From an uncultured Bacilli bacterium (GTDB taxonomy: Bacteria > Bacillota_I > Bacilli_A > RF39 > UBA660): 27,913 nucleotides of DNA. The notes below the pieces were generated by a model that was given only the letters and a program-made list of their open reading frames with translations, was not told where the DNA came from and ran no database searches. The position numbers and the translations under genes are program-made. Positions 24,201-27,913 of the stretch are shown here, piece after piece (within the stretch, counting starts at the first letter, position 1; every line of letters begins with the position of its first letter). The stretch covers positions 1-27,913 of the forward strand of contig CAKOKN010000013.1 in the NCBI GenBank assembly GCA_934091055.1, written 5' to 3'.

Positions 24201-24839
24201 TTGATCAAACATAGATAAAATGTCACTATCACTAGAAAGACCAACTGCTCTTAAAAGAGTAGTCATAGGAACCTTTCTATTTCTATCTATTCTAACATAG
24301 ATAATATCCTTAGCATCAGTTTCATACTCAAGCCAAGTACCTCTAGAAGGTATAACCTTAGATGCAAACACAGGTTTACCATTCTTATCTATCTCTTTAG
24401 AATAGTATACACTAGGAGATCTAACAAGTTGTGAAACAACAACTCTCTCTGCACCATTAATAATAAAAGTTCCACTTTCAGTCATTAAAGGCATATCTCC
24501 TAAAAATATTTCTTGCTCCTTAACTTCTCCAGTTTCATTATTAAACAATCTAGTCTGTACTTTAAGTGGAGAAGCATAAGTTGCTTGTCTATCTTTACAT
24601 TCTTTTATAGAGTATCTAGGAGTACCAAATTCATACTCTCCAAATTCTAAAGATAAACTACCAGAAAAACTTTCAATTGGTGAAAATGTTTCAAAAACCT
24701 CTTTTATCCCTTCTGTAGCAAACCACTGGTAAGACGCAGTTTGTACTTCTAACAAATCACTAATAACTAGTGAGTTCTTAATCATAGAAAAATTTCTTCT
24801 TTTTCTATAATCGCCGCTTTGCTTTAATTTATAAGCCAT
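21207..24839 (-). CDS. rpoB: RNA polymerase beta subunit
   Basis: The 1210-aa beta subunit. Landmarks are the rifampicin-pocket segment (SSQLSQFMDQTNP ... THKRRLSALGPGG) with the drug-sensitive Asp, His and Ser in their usual places, VESPEGANIGLI, the GYNYEDA motif, KMSGRHGNKGV with its basic active-site residues, and a C-terminal GGKAQLGGQRFGEMEVWALEAYGA clamp-anchor segment. The last ~60 residues form a strongly acidic Asp/Glu tail, as in several low-GC lineages. ATG 24839 has GGGGTGA seven bases upstream. A good promoter starts the gene, with a small hairpin (CACAT/ATGTG, 24879-24894) in the leader. No terminator separates it from the methyltransferase gene, so readthrough is also likely. 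Confidence 0.99.
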   Translation of the reverse strand: MAYKLKQSGDYRKRRNFSMIKNSLVISDLLEVQTASYQWFATEGIKEVFETFSPIESFSGSLSLEFGEYEFGTPRYSIKECKDRQATYASPLKVQTRLFNNETGEVKEQEIFLGDMPLMTESGTFIINGAERVVVSQLVRSPSVYYSKEIDKNGKPVFASKVIPSRGTWLEYETDAKDIIYVRIDRNRKVPMTTLLRAVGLSSDSDILSMFDQDVYLKNTIEKDSTHDTDEALIEIYEKLRPGEPTTLDSSKNQLITRFFDDFHYDLARVGRYKFNKKLNIKDRLFGNRLAEDIIIDGEVKIEKGTLINKEVFDELSKYLDQGYGVVECKVNEDLTINASVEDHNKIQVLHLYSNVDDKKIVKVIGNDPNASIMNLTISDFYATVSYYLNLADGIGKDDEIDHLGNRRVKQVGELLQNQFKIGFSRMERVIRERMTTQDIETVTPKTLINIRPVTAVIKEFFGSSQLSQFMDQTNPIAELTHKRRLSALGPGGLSRDRAGIEVRDVNSSHYGRICPVESPEGANIGLITSLASYAKINEYGFIQTPYRKVVDGHLTDEVVYLTADEEEDYYISQATVNVDDDNKMIDEVVAGRYKGETVLVSPSKVDYIDVSPQQVVSVTTSLIPFLEHDDATRALMGANMQRQALPLLKTEAPFVGTGAEYIAARDSGSVVVAKADGIVSYADAKKIVVKNAKGEDVYYLASFERSNQGETFNHVPIVRSGDKVKKGQIIADGPSTDKGELALGKNVVVAFTTYNGYNYEDAVIMNERLVKDDVYTSLHIEDYEIQCRDTKLGPEEITRDIPNVGEEARRNLDENGIVRIGTEVKEGDILVGKVTPKGMADLTSEEKLLHAIFGEKTREVRNSSLTVPHGGDGVVHDVKVYTKADNDDLPSGVSMVVRVYIIQKRKIQVGDKMSGRHGNKGVISLILPSEDMPFLPDGTPVDIMLNPQGVPSRMNIGQILELHLGMAAKKLGVHFATPVLDGAKTEDIAAAMKEAGMDADGKTVLYDGRTGDPFDSRISVGVMYMIKLHHMVDDKLHARATGPYSLVTQQPLGGKAQLGGQRFGEMEVWALEAYGASHVLQEILTYKSDDVVGRVKVYEALVKGQPLPKPGIPEAFRVLIKEFQALGLDISVINNDDDIVGFDELEKNAEDSDDTIAEEVVDKETLFKGLDDEDDTLDDFDDEEELNDDFDDDMIDSDFEDSLEEGDDF

Positions 24840-24907
24840 TAATATTTCACCCCTATACCTAGATTTTTTTCAATAAGCCACATTAAAAGATGTGTTACCA
24901 ATTTATA

Positions 24908-24936
24908 ATTTTATCAGCCTTTTAAAAATAAGTCAA
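24908..24936 (-). promoter_or_regulatory. Promoter directly before rpoB
   Basis: On the - strand: TTGACT (24931-24936), 17 bp, TAAAAT (24908-24913), giving a leader of about 60 bases that contains the CACAT/ATGTG hairpin. Confidence 0.7.
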
Positions 24937-24984
24937 TAACTTTAGACATATTTATTGTTTTTTTTACACATTTTCATTAGATAT

Positions 24985-25575
24985 TTATCTTTTAGTAGCC
25001 AAAACGACATAAAAACCTTTATCTTTATTTATAATATTTACTTCAAATAAACTACTCATTTCTTTAATCATAGACTTAACGCCGTGATCTTTTCGCATAA
25101 CAAAATAAAGTTTACCCTGCTCTTTTAAGTAATCATAACTACCTATCAAGAACTTTCTTACCGTATCTTTTCCCGCTCTAATAGGTGGATTAGTAATTAT
25201 ATAATCATATTTATTTTTAACCTCAGAATAGACATTACTAATAAATATATTAGCCTTTATATTACATAATTTTAAATTATCTTTAGCTAATTCTATAGCC
25301 CTTTCATTTACATCAACCATATCTATATTAATGTTTTTATTACAAGTACCAAGTATAATACTCACTACTCCTATTCCACAACCTAGATCAAGTACATTAC
25401 CTCTTAGTTTATTAATATCAATACTACTAAGTAATACTCTAGTACCATAATCAAATCTATCTTTAGAAAAAACTCCATTATCACTATATAAAGAAAACTC
25501 TTTATCATTAAAATTAAAACTAATTAATCTTCTTTCACTTTTAATACTTTTATCATTATCAAAATACTGACTCAT
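24985..25575 (-). CDS. Class I SAM-dependent methyltransferase (YbxB/RsmC-like)
   Basis: A Rossmann-fold methyltransferase with SAM-binding VLDLGCGIGVVSI (motif I), an acidic DMVDVNERAIELA segment (motif II) and catalytic NPPIRAGK, the NPPF/NPPI motif of base N-methyltransferases such as RsmC. The N-terminus (SQYF...) and the position directly before rpoB match Bacillus YbxB, which sits between rplL and rpoB; 197 aa is the usual length of this single-domain form. RsmC methylates G1207 of 16S rRNA, but that target is not proven for this branch. In-frame starts at 25587 (GTG), 25584 (GTG) and 25581 (ATG) are less well placed than ATG 25575, which has GTGGTGA upstream. The rplJ/rplL genes expected before it are not in the window. 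Confidence 0.9.
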   Translation of the reverse strand: MSQYFDNDKSIKSERRLISFNFNDKEFSLYSDNGVFSKDRFDYGTRVLLSSIDINKLRGNVLDLGCGIGVVSIILGTCNKNINIDMVDVNERAIELAKDNLKLCNIKANIFISNVYSEVKNKYDYIITNPPIRAGKDTVRKFLIGSYDYLKEQGKLYFVMRKDHGVKSMIKEMSSLFEVNIINKDKGFYVVLATKR

Positions 25576-25591
25576 TCCCATCACCACTTTT

Positions 25592-25620
25592 ATTATAATA
25601 AAATAACTTTAAAATTACAA
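25592..25620 (-). promoter_or_regulatory. Promoter of the methyltransferase gene
   Basis: On the - strand: TTGTAA (25615-25620), 17 bp, TATAAT (25592-25597). The leader is short. Confidence 0.65.
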
Positions 25621-25633
25621 TATCTTTCTATTT

Positions 25634-25686
25634 CCTTACGAGCTTATAATCTCGTAAGGTGATGCTGAACCTAAAGTTTCATCATC
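25634..25686. repeat. Two adjacent hairpins related to the array after rpoC
   Basis: CCTTACGAG/CTCGTAAGG (25634-25642/25651-25659) with an 8-base loop uses the same CTTACGAG/CTCGTAAG stem as hairpin H5 of the rpoC array. It is followed by GATGxTGAAC/GTTTCATCATC (25661-25670/25676-25686, one mismatch and one bulge), whose loop region CCTAAAG resembles CCTAAGG of hairpin H4. The pair lies between a terminator (25704-25733) and the next promoter (25592-25620), as in the rpoC case. Confidence 0.75.
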
Positions 25687-25703
25687 AAAACATTTTTTTG
25701 TAT

Positions 25704-25733
25704 TAAAAAAAGAAACTACTTTTCAGCAGCTTC
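25704..25733 (-). terminator. Terminator after the 232-aa anchored protein gene
   Basis: Nine pairs (GAAACTACT 25712-25720 with AGCAGCTTC 25725-25733, two G-U) close a GAAA tetraloop on the - strand and are followed by seven Ts. Confidence 0.85.
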
Positions 25734-25742
25734 TATACTATT

Positions 25743-26441
25743 TTAATTATAGATTTTTCCATTCTCCATAGAAGTAATAATAAATTCATTATTACTATTT
25801 TTTTCAAACACTACTTTATAATCTTCTATATAATAACTAACAGTGTCAGGATTATTCTCCCACATATCTGTTGCTAGTACCGCAATAACATCAGCAACAA
25901 CCCTATTATCAGTCTCTTCACTTATATTTATAAAAGCATCTCTATATCCTAAAACTTTACCTTTCCCGTGATCTTTACAATATAACTTTCCATCTTTTTC
26001 TAAATAATATTGTTTTGTAGTACCACCTCTAGTTAAAACTTCTTCTGAAGCATACTTTTTAAATTTATCTATCATTTCTTGATAACTAGAAAATTCAGTA
26101 GATGCATAATAATAAAGCCCACCTTCTGCTTCTATTTTATCATCAGAACTTCTTTTTCCACAATAAGGATTTGGTGAAATCATAAAATCATAAATAGAAC
26201 CAAAAGTACTTTTTAATTTTTTTGATAAATCTAAATCATCATTAGTATTATCGTTTGAAGTATTATTATTTTCATTATTATCAGTATTATTTTGTATATT
26301 GTTATTATCTTTTACACCATTATTTATATTACTATCTTCTTTATCTAATACTTTATCATATACAATATAACCACCTAGTCCTACTACTAATAAACTAAGT
26401 ATAACAACCAAAACTATTAACCCTGTATTTTTCTTCTCCAT
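25743..26441 (-). CDS. N-terminally membrane-anchored extracytoplasmic protein, array member 1 (232 aa)
   Basis: The first 36 residues (MEKKNTGLIVLVVILSLLVV...YIVYDKVL) are a basic N-tip plus one membrane helix without a clear cleavage or lipobox site, so a signal anchor with the rest outside the cell is likely. An Asn/Asp-rich linker follows (about 37-72). The ectodomain (about 75-232) mixes helices and strands (SSYQEMIDKFKKYAS, QYYLEKDGKLYCKD, YYIEDYKVVF) and has two Cys that could pair. It faintly resembles IseA-type endopeptidase inhibitors, but this is a weak impression. ATG 26441 has AGGAGG in a leader nearly identical to those of the next two genes. Confidence 0.83.
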   Translation of the reverse strand: MEKKNTGLIVLVVILSLLVVGLGGYIVYDKVLDKEDSNINNGVKDNNNIQNNTDNNENNNTSNDNTNDDLDLSKKLKSTFGSIYDFMISPNPYCGKRSSDDKIEAEGGLYYYASTEFSSYQEMIDKFKKYASEEVLTRGGTTKQYYLEKDGKLYCKDHGKGKVLGYRDAFINISEETDNRVVADVIAVLATDMWENNPDTVSYYIEDYKVVFEKNSNNEFIITSMENGKIYN

Positions 26442-26514
26442 ACTATTATCCTCCTAGTACAATAATAACATAAATTATAAAAAAAAGAAACCTAATCAAA
26501 TAGATTTCTTTAAA
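26319..26514 (-). repeat. Anchor-cassette repeat, copy A
   Basis: This covers the terminator of the neighbouring gene, the leader with AGGAGG, and the first ~41 codons of the gene starting at 26441. It matches copy B (offset 651 bases) with only about four differences seen by eye; similarity stops abruptly in the linker and just past the terminator. Confidence 0.9.
26479..26511 (-). terminator. Terminator after the 187-aa anchored protein gene
   Basis: An 11-pair stem (26484-26494/26501-26511, one G-U) with a 6-base loop and seven or eight following Ts on the - strand. The T tract runs into TATAAT, a possible -10 for the next gene without a convincing -35. Confidence 0.8.
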
Positions 26515-26528
26515 TTAATGTCTATAAA

Positions 26529-27092
26529 TTAATTATTCTCTTCATCTTTAAAAAGTTCCGCAAAAGTTTCCCTAGCATTAGATTTAAAATCATTATAAAA
26601 ATCAAATTTTTTAATAATATCATCAATCTCATTATTATTATCTTTTTTCAAAACAATCGAGTTAACATCTAAAGAACTATCATTAATTTCTAAAGAATTA
26701 TAAGATAAAATTTTAATTACCTTTTCAGTATTTTCCAAAGTCCAACCAGCACCACTATTATATTTAAACCAATAGTTTAAAGTTAAAGTATCACCCATTA
26801 TAGTATAATTACCAATATAACCATAAGTCGACATATTAGTATATCTGATTTTAAACATACCATTTTTTAGTAAATAAAGACCATAAGAAGGATTACTATC
26901 GTTTTCATTCTTAAAATAGTATCCGCTCATTGAAACAAAATCATACTTTTCAGAAATATCACATTTATCATTATTTATATTACTATCTTCTTTACTTAAT
27001 ACTTTATCATATACAATATAACCACCTAGGCCTATTACTAATAAACTAAGTATAACAACCAAAACTATTAACCCTGTATTTTTCTTCTCCAT
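26529..27092 (-). CDS. N-terminally membrane-anchored extracytoplasmic protein, array member 2 (187 aa)
   Basis: It has the same N-terminal anchor as its neighbours (residues 1-41, Val to Ile at position 20), but the Asn-rich linker is much shorter. The ectodomain (about 43-155) is beta-rich with a repeated strand-turn pattern (YDFVSMSGYYFKN, YGLYLLKNGMFKIRYT, GYIGNYTIMGDTLTLNYWF), like small lipocalin- or META-type barrels that follow a 'G-x-Y-x-i-x-g-d-t-L' pattern. No family can be named safely. The C-terminal ~30 residues are helical and charged (FAELFKDEENN). ATG 27092 has AGGAGG in the shared leader, and the terminator at 26479-26511 follows the stop. Confidence 0.83.
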   Translation of the reverse strand: MEKKNTGLIVLVVILSLLVIGLGGYIVYDKVLSKEDSNINNDKCDISEKYDFVSMSGYYFKNENDSNPSYGLYLLKNGMFKIRYTNMSTYGYIGNYTIMGDTLTLNYWFKYNSGAGWTLENTEKVIKILSYNSLEINDSSLDVNSIVLKKDNNNEIDDIIKKFDFYNDFKSNARETFAELFKDEENN

Positions 27093-27165
27093 ACTATTAT
27101 CCTCCTAGTACAATAATAACATAAATTATAAAAAAAAGAAACCTAATCAAATAGATTTCTTTAAA
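26970..27165 (-). repeat. Anchor-cassette repeat, copy B
   Basis: Same content as copy A, attached to the gene starting at 27092. Identity with A runs from just past the terminator hairpin through the leader and about 41 codons. Confidence 0.9.
27130..27162 (-). terminator. Terminator after the 239-aa anchored protein gene
   Basis: Identical in sequence to the terminator at 26479-26511 (offset 651), within copy B of the cassette. Confidence 0.8.
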
Positions 27166-27173
27166 CATAACTA

Positions 27174-27893
27174 TTATTTTAAATCTTTAACTACCATCTT
27201 AGTACTAACATACTTAATATCTGAAAAAGTATTATTACCTAAATATGAAAATTCAAAAATACCACTAACTATACTATCATCAGCTATAGTATTATCTTCT
27301 AAAACATTAATATTTTTACCATCATCAGTTAAATAAGTACCAGCACCACCTTGTAAATGCTTAGTACCAACAAATAACACTTTACCATCAGATGAAACAT
27401 TAAATATTTCAATATCAGAATATCTTAAGTAAACATTAAATAATCTATTATTTTCATCTTTAAATTCATCTATTTTCTTTATAACATTACCATTATAATC
27501 ATAAATAATTAATGTTCCACTCAAACTAAAGCTTTGATAAGTAATAATAATATCATTATAAAAAGTAACTTGATATAAATAACTAGGTCCATCCAATTTA
27601 ATAATATCTTTATTATCAACTCTTAATGTAGATTTATCAATATAAACATTATGATCATTTATATTTTTATTAAAAGTTTCACTACTATTTTCATCTATAA
27701 CGGTAGTATCATTAATTTTACTTACATTATTATCAGTATTATTTTGTATATTGTTATTATCTTTTACATCATTATTTATATTATTATCTTCTTTACTTAA
27801 TACTTTATCATATACAATATAACCACCTAGTCCTACTACTAATAAACTAAGTATAACAACCAAAACTATTAACCCTGTATTTTTCTTCTCCAT
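27174..27893 (-). CDS. N-terminally membrane-anchored extracytoplasmic protein, array member 3 (239 aa)
   Basis: It shares the anchor and the long Asn-rich linker with array member 1 (residues 1-56, including an NNNIQNNTDNN run), then a different ectodomain. Residues ~80-239 are built of short repeated strands with turn Asn/Asp (VYIDKSTLRVDNKDI, YNDIIITYQSFSLSGTLIIYDYNGNVIKKI, VSSDGKVLFVGTKH, YLTDDGKNINVL), resembling blades of a beta-propeller, though only part of one. No Cys is seen and no family is recognised. ATG 27893 has AGGAGG, and the leader continues to the window end with the same sequence as the other copies. The terminator at 27130-27162 follows the stop. Confidence 0.83.
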   Translation of the reverse strand: MEKKNTGLIVLVVILSLLVVGLGGYIVYDKVLSKEDNNINNDVKDNNNIQNNTDNNVSKINDTTVIDENSSETFNKNINDHNVYIDKSTLRVDNKDIIKLDGPSYLYQVTFYNDIIITYQSFSLSGTLIIYDYNGNVIKKIDEFKDENNRLFNVYLRYSDIEIFNVSSDGKVLFVGTKHLQGGAGTYLTDDGKNINVLEDNTIADDSIVSGIFEFSYLGNNTFSDIKYVSTKMVVKDLK

Positions 27894-27913
27894 ACTATTA
27901 TCCTCCTAGTACA
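27771..27913 (-). repeat. Anchor-cassette repeat, copy C (cut by the window end)
   Basis: Same leader and N-terminal coding cassette as copies A and B for the gene starting at 27893. The match to A also extends further into the Asn-rich linker. The cassette continues beyond the window, where another array member may lie. Confidence 0.88.

Noticed and set aside
24841..24907. Attenuator or riboswitch in the rpoB leader
   Set aside because: Only a 5-bp CACAT/ATGTG hairpin is present and it is followed by As on the - strand, so there is no terminator and no recognisable ligand-binding fold.
221..27893. Genetic code 4 (TGA read as Trp), suggested by the lack of TGA stops and high AT
   Set aside because: Conserved Trp residues in RpoB and RpoC are TGG and all genes are full length under the standard bacterial code; an AT-rich code-4 genome would show many in-frame TGA.

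Overview
This window looks like a chromosomal piece of a low-GC, anaerobic, cell-walled Gram-positive bacterium (Bacillota; probably an uncultured gut Bacilli/Clostridia-type lineage). The grounds are AT-rich DNA with strong AAGGAGG-type ribosome binding sites, sigma-A-type promoters, a rubrerythrin/PerR pair, MurC and MurD ligases, and a class I methyltransferase gene directly before rpoB-rpoC as in Bacillus. Trp is read from TGG and all ORFs are intact with TGA as a stop, so the mycoplasma code is not in use, although no gene here actually ends in TGA. The family or genus cannot be fixed from the sequence alone.

Layout: a 5'-truncated tRNA-Gly(GCC) with its terminator opens the window on the + strand, and every protein gene is on the - strand. 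From low to high coordinate (the reverse of transcription): ABC-F ATPase, an unknown protein, a phage-lysin-like amidase, a membrane GT2 glycosyltransferase, a DUF975/CmpB-type membrane protein, a TtcA-like tRNA thiolase, TspO, rubrerythrin and PerR (0.2-9 kb); a MurD-MurC fusion, an unknown protein and a degenerate hybrid histidine kinase (9-14.4 kb); a three-gene operon of an unknown protein, a TrmH/SpoU methyltransferase and a 70-aa protein (14.4-15.6 kb); an AMP-binding acyl-adenylate enzyme (15.6-17.4 kb); a multi-hairpin intergenic region, then rpoC, rpoB and the YbxB-like methyltransferase (17.4-25.6 kb); and three tandem membrane-anchored proteins sharing an almost identical N-terminal and 5'-UTR cassette but having unrelated ectodomains (25.7 kb to the window end).

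Genes that work together: perR and rbr form an autoregulated peroxide-defence operon with a perfect 7-1-7 operator. The MurD-MurC fusion makes UDP-MurNAc-L-Ala-D-Glu. The methyltransferase, rpoB and rpoC are the core of the beta operon, and rpoC ends in a strong terminator. Most other genes look like single transcription units, each with its own short terminator hairpin that often overlaps the stop codon.

Most worth a second look: the MurD-MurC fusion in that order; the anchor-cassette array at 25.7-27.9 kb; the sensor kinase that has lost its phospho-acceptor His and G2 box but keeps an intact receiver; the hairpin array after rpoC, whose first hairpin stem recurs at 25.6 kb in the same terminator-hairpins-promoter arrangement; and the tRNA-Gly in which the G19-C56 tertiary pair appears replaced by A19-U56. 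No CRISPR array, insertion sequence or complete mobile element was seen, and no gene-free stretch exceeds 300 bases.
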